Part shown: positions 5,552 to 13,457 of the stretch, one piece after another
Numbering within the stretch: position 1 is the stretch's first letter
How the letters are laid out: the number at the start of each line of letters is the position of its first letter
Source: B16-G9 sp964400655
GTDB lineage: Bacteria > Bacteroidota > Bacteroidia > Bacteroidales > F082
Assembly (NCBI GenBank): GCA_964400655.1
Contig: CAYNVN010000023.1
Coordinates: 1-15,181 of the forward strand
Direction of reading: 5' to 3'
DNA length: 15,181 bases
Translations under genes and position numbers: made by a program
The notes under the pieces: model-generated
The model's database searches: none
Told to the model about the DNA's origin: nothing
What the model saw: the letters and a program-made list of their open reading frames with translations, nothing else

Positions 5552-6928
5552 TTATCGCATCAGCATTTTTATTATTTTTAATTTATTCCCGTAAGGGGCA
5601 TATCTTACGGGAATATCCAACCATGTCCCCCGTTTTACAAAAGGTTTGGCATTTGAAAAAAGCTCGAAAGAGTAAAATCCGTGATAACCGCCCATGCCGC
5701 TGTTACCCACTCCTCCGAAGGGAACTTTGTTATTTACAATGTGCATCAGGGTATCGTTAAAGGTAACACCACCCGCCGGTACGTTTTCCAGAATTTTTTT
5801 CCGGAGCTGTCGGTTTTCGCTGAACAGATATAGTGCCAGCGGTTTTGGGCGATTGTTGATTAACCGGATAATTTCATCAGGATTATCGTACGAAATTACC
5901 GGCAGCACCGGTCCGAATATCTCCTGCTGCATCACGGGGTCGTCAAAGGCAACATGGTTAACAATGGTGGGCTGAAAATATTTTGTTTCAATGTTACGGT
6001 TTCCTCCGTAATAAATATCGGCTCCGTCAATAAGTGCCGATAAACGTTCCATATTGGCCCTGTTGATAATACGCGGAAAATCGGGACTCTCCTCCTGATT
6101 TTTACCGTAAAACTTCTCAATGGCATTTACCAGCATCGGCAACAGTTTATCTTTTACAGTACTGTGAACCAGTAAATAATCGGGAGCTATGCAGGTTTGT
6201 CCCGCATTGAGCAGTTTCCCCCACATAATCCTTACGGCTGCCAGGTTCAGTTTTGCCGTTTCATCTACAATACAGGGACTTTTACCGCCAAGCTCAAGCG
6301 TAACGGGAGTCATCTGTTCGGCTGCGGCTTTCATCACAATACGCCCTATGCGCGGACTTCCGGTAAAAAACAGATGGTCGAATTTTAGTTTTAAAAGGGT
6401 TTGCGAAACTTTTGCATCACCGTTAATTACTTTAATGTATCCGGCAGGAAATGTGTTCTCAATTATTTTTTCCATAACCGCCGCCGTTTTTCCGGCATAC
6501 TCCGACGGTTTCAGGATTGCCGTATTTCCCGCCGAAATTGCTCCGATAAGCGGTGCCATAAGCAGTTGAAACGGATAATTCCACGGAGCTATTATCAGTA
6601 CGTTTCCCAGCGGTTCGTAATATCGCCAGGTTGAAGCCGGAAACATGGTGAGCCCGCTTTTAACCTTTGCAGGTTTCATCCATTTTTTCAGCTTCTTAAT
6701 ATGAAAACTTAATTCCTCCAAAACAAAACCGATTTCGGAGGCATACGTTTCGAACTTTGATTTATGAAGATCGCTCCACAGGGCGTTGTAAATTTCATCT
6801 TCGTAACGAATGATGGCAGCTTTCAGCTTTTTAAGAGCATCAATACGGTAAGAATAAGGAATGGTTTTACCGGTTCGGAAAAACTCCTTTTGGCTCAGGT
6901 ATATTTGCTCTATTTGGTTCGTGTCCAT
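5552..6928 (-). CDS. Aldehyde dehydrogenase, class 3 / fatty-aldehyde type
   Basis: The product is a 458-aa NAD(P)+-dependent aldehyde dehydrogenase that oxidises aldehydes to carboxylates. The catalytic set is complete: N117 (PWNYPF), E212 (ELGGKSP) and the nucleophile C246 (NAGQTCIAPDY), with E336-F338 (EIFGPV) at the coenzyme site. The short N-terminus, the QTCIAPDY active-site context and the C-terminal PFGGVGNSGMGGYHG are typical of the ALDH3 group, whose members act on medium- to long-chain or aromatic aldehydes; the exact substrate is not visible. No convincing -7 box was found upstream. It is likely the first gene of a unit continuing into DUF368 and aroE. The gap to the upstream ComA-like gene is 88 bp. 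Confidence 0.92.
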   Translation of the reverse strand: MDTNQIEQIYLSQKEFFRTGKTIPYSYRIDALKKLKAAIIRYEDEIYNALWSDLHKSKFETYASEIGFVLEELSFHIKKLKKWMKPAKVKSGLTMFPASTWRYYEPLGNVLIIAPWNYPFQLLMAPLIGAISAGNTAILKPSEYAGKTAAVMEKIIENTFPAGYIKVINGDAKVSQTLLKLKFDHLFFTGSPRIGRIVMKAAAEQMTPVTLELGGKSPCIVDETAKLNLAAVRIMWGKLLNAGQTCIAPDYLLVHSTVKDKLLPMLVNAIEKFYGKNQEESPDFPRIINRANMERLSALIDGADIYYGGNRNIETKYFQPTIVNHVAFDDPVMQQEIFGPVLPVISYDNPDEIIRLINNRPKPLALYLFSENRQLRKKILENVPAGGVTFNDTLMHIVNNKVPFGGVGNSGMGGYHGFYSFELFSNAKPFVKRGTWLDIPVRYAPYGNKLKIIKMLMR

Positions 6929-7016
6929 TGTTTTAAGATATAATGAGTGGCGAACCGGAAAGGTGCTTACAACTAATTGAAATGAAATTCGGAATCAATA
7001 ATCTTCATTTCTTGTA

Positions 7017-7787
7017 TTACCTTTTCAATTCATCCGGTAAGGATTCGAAAAAGGTATCACCACGCAACCCAATCCTCAGCGTTTCCAAAGGAATAACCTC
7101 TGTTGGGGCGATATTACCAAGGTTTACATTGGCTCCAAAATGTTTGATAAACCAGGCTTGTTGCGATTTTTGCGGCGCTTCCCAGATGATGTCATCCATG
7201 GGAATGGCATGGGTAAGAATGTCGATAAGAGCAAAATCGGGTTTACCTGTGGAATCGTAAATGCCCACGGTTCCGCTTTCGCGCGCTTCGGCAATCACTT
7301 TAAAGGCACCTGCTTCACGCTCGGTTTTCATCTGGTTGGCCCAAACACCGGTCGGCATTTCTACGCCGGCCTGTTTAGAACCCACTTCCGACAGTACGAC
7401 ATACTCTTGGGCAAGACGTTCAATGTACTTACACTTTTCATCATGATCCATTTTCATGGAGCCGTCGGAAACTTCAACGGAATCAAATCCCAGTTTATCC
7501 AAAAAGCGTAAATAATCATCAAACTGATCTCTGACAACAAATGCCTCAAACAGGGTTCCCCCCGGATAAACTTTAATGTTGTGTTTTTTATACAGTTTAA
7601 TTTTATCCTTAACATTGGGGTTAACGTAAGAGGTTCCGAAACCCAGTTTAATGAAATCAATCAGAAACCCGCATGTGTTAATCAAATCATGTGCCTGATT
7701 CATTCCTATTCCCTTATCCATCACCATATTGATACCGTTGTTACGGGGTTTTTCGGGTCGTTCGGGAATAAATTTCATCATACTCAT
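7017..7787 (-). CDS. ComA / phosphosulfolactate synthase family protein
   Basis: The product (256 aa) is a TIM-barrel protein of the ComA family. ComA in methanogens adds sulfite to phosphoenolpyruvate to form phosphosulfolactate, the first step of coenzyme M synthesis. Recognisable conserved stretches are D24-K25-G, FIKLGFGTS (K47), YPGGTLFE (74-81), VEVSDGS (104-110), LSEVGSK (E134, K138) and IYDSTGKPD. The family also contains bacterial YitD-type and plant Hsa32 proteins whose roles differ or are unclear, so the reaction here should be treated as probable only. Coenzyme M is not expected in Bacteroidota. The ATG shares its A with the TAA stop of the TPR gene (TAATG), so translation is coupled. 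An in-frame ATG two or three codons in could also be used. Confidence 0.85.
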   Translation of the reverse strand: MSMMKFIPERPEKPRNNGINMVMDKGIGMNQAHDLINTCGFLIDFIKLGFGTSYVNPNVKDKIKLYKKHNIKVYPGGTLFEAFVVRDQFDDYLRFLDKLGFDSVEVSDGSMKMDHDEKCKYIERLAQEYVVLSEVGSKQAGVEMPTGVWANQMKTEREAGAFKVIAEARESGTVGIYDSTGKPDFALIDILTHAIPMDDIIWEAPQKSQQAWFIKHFGANVNLGNIAPTEVIPLETLRIGLRGDTFFESLPDELKR

Positions 7788-9205
7788 TATTGTGTGTTTT
7801 TGTAAATTTCCAACAATTCAACAAACCTCGATTCCTTTTCCAGTTCGGGCATGTAGGCCAACAACTCCTGATACCTGTCGAAATCCATAGCCAGTGCTTT
7901 TTCAATAAAAACATAAGCCTGTCTTACTTTTCCCGATTTGTACAGGTAACCCGACAGCCTGAACCACAGGGCAGCATCTTTTTTATTGTTTTGAATGGCT
8001 GTTTCAATAACATCAATGGCTCTTTCAAAATCACCCCTGCGTTCAAACGACAATGAGTAATTCAGCCAGGCAGCCACAAAATCTTTCTCTTTTTCAACAA
8101 TGATGCTGAACTCGTTTTCGGCTTTTTCGTACTGTTCGGTTTTCAGATATAAAACACCAAGCTCATACCTAAACTCATTATTTTTAGGTGCAATGTTTAC
8201 CGCTTCATCTATGTATTTAATGGCGATATTGATGTTACCGTCTTTTGTAAACACACGGCTCACCCCCACGTAGGCCTCGGCCAGTTTGGGTTCCATATCA
8301 AGTGCCTGATTGTAATGGGTTAACGCCCTGCCCAAATCATCGAGGTTTTCGTAGCACTCGCCAATATAATAATGGGTGATGGCTTCTTCGGGTTCGTATT
8401 TAAAAGTTTCTTCGTAACACTGAATTGCCTTTTTAAATTTATCAAGATTGGCGTAGGAGTTTGCCAGATTAAACCATGCCGATGAAAATTCTTCGTCAAT
8501 GGCAAGGGCAAACTCGTAACTTTCGATGGCTTTTTCGTAAAGTTCAAGGGTGTTGTAAAAAATGCCCAGGTTGAACCATGCCTCTTTTGAGTAAGGATCT
8601 TTATTTAAAAATTCGTTAAAAAACTCAATGCCTTCCGCCTCTTTTCCCGTCATTTCATAAAAGAAGGCTATTTCGTGAATGAGTGTATTTGACCCCGGAT
8701 TTATCTCCAGTGCTTTTTTCAAACACAAAATGGCATTGGGGTAATCGTTCATGTTTTCATACTCAAAAGCAATGGTAATATACAGCTCGTCGGCATTTTC
8801 AGAGGTTTCCAACACTTTTTTATATTCTTCAATGGCAAGTTCATGTTTGTTCATCATCGAATATATCTCGCCTTTGGTATAAAAAATATCCTCGTTGCCC
8901 TGCTCAATTTGTTCCATTTTGGCAAGCATTTCAAGTGCTTCGTAGTAATGCTTGTCGTAAGCAAGTTTTCGTGCTTCCCTGATTCTGAAAGAGGTACAAG
9001 CCGGATGCTGTGTTTTGGCAAACTCCAACGCTTTGGTTGCCATTATAATATTTTGAACGTCAAGGTAAAAGTCGATGATTATCTCAAATTCATCAACATC
9101 AAGGAACAGGTATTCCTCGTTTGACAACATATTCTCGAATCGCTCAATCAGCTCCGAAACATTATGTTCCTCTTCATTTTCGTTCCAGTCAAAATCTTCC
9201 CTCAT
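7787..9205 (-). CDS. Tetratricopeptide-repeat protein
   Basis: The product is a 472-aa, strongly acidic protein without signal peptide or membrane helix, so cytoplasmic. After an acidic head (residues 1-36, DFDWNENEEE) it consists of about twelve TPR units in nearly perfect 34-residue register, beginning near 37, 71, 105, 139, 173, 207, 241, 275, 309, 343, 377 and 411. The central ones (for example AWFNLGIFYNTLELYEKAIESY) match the TPR consensus best. It should form a right-handed superhelix that binds a partner protein or peptide; the partner is unknown. Its stop overlaps the start of the ComA-like gene, and a TACTTTTG box lies upstream. Similar long TPR proteins are common in Bacteroidota, mostly uncharacterised. 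Confidence 0.9.
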   Translation of the reverse strand: MREDFDWNENEEEHNVSELIERFENMLSNEEYLFLDVDEFEIIIDFYLDVQNIIMATKALEFAKTQHPACTSFRIREARKLAYDKHYYEALEMLAKMEQIEQGNEDIFYTKGEIYSMMNKHELAIEEYKKVLETSENADELYITIAFEYENMNDYPNAILCLKKALEINPGSNTLIHEIAFFYEMTGKEAEGIEFFNEFLNKDPYSKEAWFNLGIFYNTLELYEKAIESYEFALAIDEEFSSAWFNLANSYANLDKFKKAIQCYEETFKYEPEEAITHYYIGECYENLDDLGRALTHYNQALDMEPKLAEAYVGVSRVFTKDGNINIAIKYIDEAVNIAPKNNEFRYELGVLYLKTEQYEKAENEFSIIVEKEKDFVAAWLNYSLSFERRGDFERAIDVIETAIQNNKKDAALWFRLSGYLYKSGKVRQAYVFIEKALAMDFDRYQELLAYMPELEKESRFVELLEIYKNTQ

Positions 9206-9226
9206 AAACTTATATCATTCAGGCGG

Positions 9227-9234
9227 CAAAAGTA
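9227..9234 (-). promoter_or_regulatory. -7 box of TPR-comA operon
   Basis: On the minus strand this reads TACTTTTG (TAnnTTTG), 21 bp upstream of the TPR start codon at 9205. No -33 element at ideal spacing is obvious, so support comes from the -7 box and its position alone. Confidence 0.5.
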
Positions 9235-9283
9235 GTTAAAACCTTTTCAAATGTATGAAATTTATTTTCAAAAAAATGAATGG

Positions 9284-11158
9284 TTACTTTTTCTTTTTAC
9301 CCACTACAAAAGTTGTAACATCCCCCATTTTTTTACCGTTTTCAAAAATAACCGCCTTTAATTCGGCTGTTGGCATCAGTTGTAGCACCTCATCATAAAC
9401 CGGCGAATTAATATCGGGGTCGGTACCGTCGAGTGTATAATGGATTTCAGGTTGATAAATTTCACTTTCGATGGTTACCTGATAACCACCGTTTATTTCA
9501 TCTTTTTTTTCTGAAACCGTTAATTTATAGGTGCCTTTACAATAGTTCCAGCCAAATGCTTCGTATCGTTTAAAATGGTTGGCCACCCTGCGTTGAAAAC
9601 TTTTCCAGCTCTTTTTTACAGGCATGGTCCAAACCACTTCGGCAAGTGCCGCCATACGGGGCAACACCATATACTCTACTTTTTGGGGTGTTTGCATGTA
9701 TTCGGTCCAAACATTTCCCTGCGCACCCAAAATATGTTTGGCTTCCTTATTATTTAACTCTTCGGGAACCGGTTCGTAATTATAAACCTCTTTTAAAGTG
9801 GTCATGCCGCCTATGGCAATGGGTTCTCCTTTAGGCCCTGCCTGATAGTGGTCGAAATAGCAATAGTTTCCGGGGGTCATTATGGCATCATGTCCGGCAC
9901 GGGCGGCAGCAATTCCGCCTTCGATACCCCTCCACGACATTACCGTTGCTCCGGGCGAAAGGCCTCCTTCCAGAATTTCATCCCATCCAATAAGCTGCCG
10001 GCCGTGGGCATTTAAAAACTTTTCGATACGCTTAACGAAATAGCTTTGTAGTTCTTCTTCGTTTTTGAGTCCTTGTTCTTTAATAATTTTTTGGCACAGT
10101 TTGCTCTCTTTCCAGCGGGTTTTAGGAGCTTCGTCGCCTCCGATGTGGATATATTTTCCGGGGAACAAATCCATTACTTCGGTTAAAACATCTTCAAGAA
10201 ATTTAAATGTTTCCTCCTTCGGGCAGTATATATCGGGAAATACTCCCCAAAGGGTTGCCGGACGGAACGGCCCGGGCGTGCACGCCAGCTCGGGATAAGC
10301 CGCAAGGGCGGCCAGCGAATGTCCGGGCATCTCTATTTCGGGAATGATGGTAATACGACGCTCGGCAGCATATTTAACAATGTCACGAATTTGTTCCTGC
10401 GTATAGTAACCGCCGTACCGCTTTCCGTCCCATTTGTGAGGTTTATCGCTGTATTTCCCCACAAGGGTAGAATCGCGGTAAGCACCTGTTTCGGTAAGTT
10501 TGGGATATTTTTTTATTTCGATACGCCACCCCTGATCTTCGGTAAGATGCCAGTGAAAAGTATTGAATTTATACATGGCCATCATGTCGAGATACTGTTT
10601 GATGAATTTCACCGGAAAAAAATGCCGTCCCACGTCGAGGTGCATGCCACGGTAATGAAATCGGGGGCTGTCGTTGATGATCCATCCCGGGATTTCAACC
10701 TCTTCCATATTGACCGTAAAAAATGATACGGGCAGCAACTGAATAAATGTTTGTACTCCGTAAAAAAGCCCTGACGCGTCGCCGGCAACAATGGAAACAT
10801 TTCCCGAGTTAACTTTTAACCGGTAACCCTCGGGCTGAATATCGTCAGGCTTATCCAGCAGCCGTAATATTATGTCGTTATCAACTCCGTTAATGGTATT
10901 GATGTTATTAACTGAAACATTAAACCCGTATTTTTTAAGAAAACCGGCAAGAAACCGGGCCGTTTTCATGGTTTCGGGGTTATCGCCCACAAGGATTCTT
11001 GTATCGCTGTCCATTACAAATTTCCCGTGTGCATTAAAATAATAATGGTTTGGTAACGGGATGACATTTAGGTCGGGGCGCTTTGTTTTTTTATTACAGG
11101 ATGTTGTGAATAAAACAATGGCTGCCAAAATCAGGAAAGAAACGAAACTCTTTTTCAT
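9284..11158 (-). CDS. Beta-N-acetylhexosaminidase, GH20, lipoprotein
   Basis: The enzyme removes terminal N-acetylglucosamine or N-acetylgalactosamine residues from glycans by substrate-assisted catalysis. The 624-aa product has a lipoprotein signal with Cys at residue 21 (FTTSC). Next come a GH20b N-terminal domain (about 30-165), the GH20 barrel (about 168-520), and a C-terminal chitobiase-like beta domain (about 545-615, YTLDGTDPD). The catalytic pair D342-E343 is in HIGGDEAPKTRW; GMHLDVGRHF (171-180), FHWHLTEDQGWRIEI (201-215) and W484 (NVWTEY) also belong to the active site. After the Cys comes NKKTKR, without the acidic export signal described for surface lipoproteins of Bacteroidota, so a periplasmic-facing location is likelier. 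No SusC/D genes lie nearby, so it may serve peptidoglycan or general glycan turnover and not a dedicated utilisation locus. Confidence 0.95.
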   Translation of the reverse strand: MKKSFVSFLILAAIVLFTTSCNKKTKRPDLNVIPLPNHYYFNAHGKFVMDSDTRILVGDNPETMKTARFLAGFLKKYGFNVSVNNINTINGVDNDIILRLLDKPDDIQPEGYRLKVNSGNVSIVAGDASGLFYGVQTFIQLLPVSFFTVNMEEVEIPGWIINDSPRFHYRGMHLDVGRHFFPVKFIKQYLDMMAMYKFNTFHWHLTEDQGWRIEIKKYPKLTETGAYRDSTLVGKYSDKPHKWDGKRYGGYYTQEQIRDIVKYAAERRITIIPEIEMPGHSLAALAAYPELACTPGPFRPATLWGVFPDIYCPKEETFKFLEDVLTEVMDLFPGKYIHIGGDEAPKTRWKESKLCQKIIKEQGLKNEEELQSYFVKRIEKFLNAHGRQLIGWDEILEGGLSPGATVMSWRGIEGGIAAARAGHDAIMTPGNYCYFDHYQAGPKGEPIAIGGMTTLKEVYNYEPVPEELNNKEAKHILGAQGNVWTEYMQTPQKVEYMVLPRMAALAEVVWTMPVKKSWKSFQRRVANHFKRYEAFGWNYCKGTYKLTVSEKKDEINGGYQVTIESEIYQPEIHYTLDGTDPDINSPVYDEVLQLMPTAELKAVIFENGKKMGDVTTFVVGKKKK

Positions 11159-11182
11159 TATTTATAATTTTAAAAAACCTTT

Positions 11183-11190
11183 CAAAAATA
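11183..11190 (-). promoter_or_regulatory. -7 box of GH20 gene
   Basis: On the minus strand this reads TATTTTTG (TAnnTTTG), 24 bp upstream of the start codon at 11158. The region is AT-rich, so chance matches are possible, but the position fits and it lies just after the terminator of the upstream OsmC gene. Confidence 0.45.
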
Positions 11191-11221
11191 GTGATTATTC
11201 GACCCGAACAGACGGGAATAA

Positions 11222-11258
11222 AAAAAACCGCCCCATATTTTTTACAAGGCGGTTTTTT
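11222..11258 (-). terminator. Rho-independent terminator of osmC-like gene
   Basis: The 11-bp arms at 11222-11232 (AAAAAACCGCC) and 11248-11258 (GGCGGTTTTTT) are fully complementary, with a 15-nt AT-rich loop. On the minus strand the stem ends in a run of seven T. It lies 19 bp after the OsmC stop codon and separates that gene from the GH20 gene. A-tracts on both sides mean it could work in either direction, but only the minus strand has an upstream gene. Confidence 0.85.
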
Positions 11259-11277
11259 AGCTTGTTTTCAGATAATT

Positions 11278-11694
11278 TTATTCTTCAACAATAATTTCGT
11301 GAACAAGTTTTGAGCTTTTACGTAACATCTCACTTACACCACAATAGCGATCCTGCGAAAGGTTTACCGCTTTTTCGAGTTTTTCCATGGGAAGGTCTTT
11401 ACCACGGAAAATATACTTAATGGTAATGGTATGAAAATACTTGGGATGTTCGTCGGTTAATTCGCCCGATACTTCCACATTAAAATAATCGGGTTTTACA
11501 CGCATCTTGGTTAAAATGGATATTACATCCATACCGGTACAGCCGCCCAGCGACACAAGGGTAAGCGGTTTGGGACGCGGTCCGCGATTGTTGCCGCCCA
11601 CACGGGGTTCGGCATCGAGCATTATTTTAAAATCGTTTACTTCCGCTTCAAAGGCCATATCGCCGGCCCATTCAATATTAACTGTTTCTGCCAT
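11278..11694 (-). CDS. OsmC-family protein
   Basis: The product (138 aa) belongs to the OsmC/Ohr superfamily. Two conserved cysteines are present, C52 (GGCTGMD) and C118 (DRYCGVSEML), which in OsmC and Ohr form the thiol-peroxidase site that reduces organic hydroperoxides. The sequence PRVGGNNRGPRPKPLTLVSLGGCTG is typical of the YhfA/OsmC-like branch and not of classical Ohr, so peroxidase activity is plausible but unproven. It is soluble and probably a dimer. It is a single-gene unit: a -7 box lies upstream and a strong terminator follows. Confidence 0.92.
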   Translation of the reverse strand: MAETVNIEWAGDMAFEAEVNDFKIMLDAEPRVGGNNRGPRPKPLTLVSLGGCTGMDVISILTKMRVKPDYFNVEVSGELTDEHPKYFHTITIKYIFRGKDLPMEKLEKAVNLSQDRYCGVSEMLRKSSKLVHEIIVEE

Positions 11695-11720
11695 AATGTT
11701 TTCTTTTTTTTAATGAGGGG

Positions 11721-11728
11721 CAAAAATA
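11721..11728 (-). promoter_or_regulatory. -7 box of osmC-like gene
   Basis: On the minus strand this reads TATTTTTG, followed by CCCCTCATT, 26 bp upstream of the start codon at 11694. It fits TAnnTTTG; no clear -33 element is seen in the AT-rich DNA upstream. Confidence 0.5.
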
Positions 11729-11780
11729 ATGAAAAAATAAAACTTAAAATCTTTTTCTTTAAAATTGAACCTATCAGGTA

Positions 11781-13313
11781 TTAGTCATTGTGTTTCCGGT
11801 AATCACGCATCTGCCGGGTGGGTTCGATAATGGCATACCCTTTCCATAGGGAGTCATCAAATTTATCGACATATATTATGTTCATATACTCTTTTTCGTT
11901 AAAACCGTCAAATACCTTTTCAGGAACAGGTTCATCGTCCAATACCAGACATTCAAAAAGCTGGACGGTATTAACCGTAAGCTCTATGCCGGTTTTAAGT
12001 TCGTTAAGTGTTTTATCAAACAGAAACCGTTCTTTTTTCTTAACAAGTAACACCTTTCTGTCGAAATTAGCCAAAGCGCCTGCTTTTTTCGAGAAGTATT
12101 TCAATTTATAACGGCCGTTTCTTTTTTCAAAATAGATGGAGCCGTAAAACAGGTTTTCGGTATATCCCACACCAAACAGATGAAAATCGGTTCCTGTTTT
12201 GCCGGGTGCATATTGGTAATCGGCTCTTATAAGGGCATAGGTTTCGACGGAAACATACATTCTGCCCCGGTACATTCCGCTGTTATCAGGTTCAAAATCG
12301 ATGATATAAACATCTTCTCCGTTTACGCGGGTTCCGCCTGCAATGGTGTATTTATACCTGCCTGTTTTATATAAAAATTCCCAGTAATCTTTATTTTTTA
12401 AAGAGGGATACTTCAACTGAAAGAATAATCTTTTACGAAAATACTCCAGTTTGATTCTGTTTTTGTTAATTGTATCGGACAGTACGCCGGCAGTATCACC
12501 GGCCAAATCTAATTTTTGACTAAAAATACCGGTTCTGACTTTCCAATATTCACCTTCACCGGTATTTTTAAACTCCTCTTCGAAAACCGAAATAATTTTA
12601 TCAATTTCGGCAAAATCTTTTTCTTTGAGGGCCACACTTTTAACGGGATCTATTTTTAGCGAAACCGAATCGTCTTTAAGCGATGAAAAGTAAAAGTTCC
12701 CCAGAAAATCGGAATATGAAGTACTGTGTTTCGGTATCTTGTTTTCAATCTGTGCAATCATCGCTTTGTCGATATCGGGAATGGAGCTCTTTTTATAATT
12801 CAGCTTAAAATCTATAAGATCGGATGTATATCTTTCGCGGATAAACATCTGTTTTTTACAGGTCGATTTTAAATAGTTAGAATCAATATTCTCAACTATC
12901 TTTTTTACGATGGTACGGGCATCGGGTGCGCTGCCAAAAACCAGTATCTCGTCAAGATTAAAGATATTTTCATTTAAGTAAACCGTTGATATACTATCCA
13001 GTTCGGCAATCGTGAAATTTTTGTCGGCATAGCCTACATATTTAAACCGAACCGTATCCGTTTTTTTCAGTCCGTTAATATTCAGCAGGTAGTTTCCGTT
13101 TTCGTTGGAAATGGTTCCGGTATGCTTATGCAAAACAAAAATATTGGCGTACGGCAACGGTTTGCCGGTGGCCATATCAAGTAAAACACCTTTTATCTCC
13201 GACAGATTATTTACCGTATCGCACCTGTTGTTCAGCTGATTTACATTTTGAGCATTGCTTATTCCGTAATAATAGAAAAACGAAAGTAATATAAGCAGCG
13301 ATGTTTTTTGCAT
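11781..13313 (-). CDS. Secreted protein with carboxypeptidase regulatory-like domain
   Basis: The product (510 aa) begins with a signal peptide (residues 1-21, ending ISNAQ) with no lipobox Cys. Residues about 38-115 form a carboxypeptidase-D regulatory-like beta-sandwich (IKGVLLDMATGKPLPYANIFVLHKHTG...NENGNYLLNI...FKYVGY). This is the same module that starts TonB-dependent receptors, but no plug or barrel follows. The rest (about 130-510) is rich in beta-forming and aromatic residues with a YTIAGGTRVNGEDVYIIDFEP stretch, as seen in uncharacterised Bacteroidota envelope proteins. Function is unknown; a periplasmic or outer-membrane role is inferred. It is unrelated in sequence to its neighbours and has no clear TAnnTTTG box upstream; a weak TAAATTCG lies at 13350-13357. 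Confidence 0.85.
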   Translation of the reverse strand: MQKTSLLILLSFFYYYGISNAQNVNQLNNRCDTVNNLSEIKGVLLDMATGKPLPYANIFVLHKHTGTISNENGNYLLNINGLKKTDTVRFKYVGYADKNFTIAELDSISTVYLNENIFNLDEILVFGSAPDARTIVKKIVENIDSNYLKSTCKKQMFIRERYTSDLIDFKLNYKKSSIPDIDKAMIAQIENKIPKHSTSYSDFLGNFYFSSLKDDSVSLKIDPVKSVALKEKDFAEIDKIISVFEEEFKNTGEGEYWKVRTGIFSQKLDLAGDTAGVLSDTINKNRIKLEYFRKRLFFQLKYPSLKNKDYWEFLYKTGRYKYTIAGGTRVNGEDVYIIDFEPDNSGMYRGRMYVSVETYALIRADYQYAPGKTGTDFHLFGVGYTENLFYGSIYFEKRNGRYKLKYFSKKAGALANFDRKVLLVKKKERFLFDKTLNELKTGIELTVNTVQLFECLVLDDEPVPEKVFDGFNEKEYMNIIYVDKFDDSLWKGYAIIEPTRQMRDYRKHND

Positions 13314-13420
13314 CTAAAGAGCGTTTATTTTTACCTGTTAATTTGTTTACGAATTTAGACGTTTTATCGGTATAAAAGTTACAATACTTTTAACTACAGA
13401 TTTTGCAGAGCAGAAATTAT

Positions 13421-13428
13421 TAACTTTG
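13421..13428 (+). promoter_or_regulatory. -7 box of nnr gene
   Basis: TAACTTTG matches TAnnTTTG and lies 29 bp before the ATG at 13458. A TTTTG at 13401-13405 is nearby but closer than the ideal -33 spacing. The leader after it is A-rich, typical of Bacteroidota translation starts. Confidence 0.55.
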
Positions 13429-13457
13429 AAAAGTGTAAAACAAAAAAAACCGTAAAA

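Noticed and set aside
6979..7011. Weak inverted repeat GAAATGAA / TTCATTTC between the ALDH and ComA-like genes as a terminator
   Set aside because: The stem is only 8 bp and AT-rich with a 17-nt loop and no T-run on the relevant strand.
13350..13357. TAAATTCG as promoter of the secreted-protein gene
   Set aside because: It departs from TAnnTTTG at a conserved T and has no -33 partner; noted only as a weak candidate.
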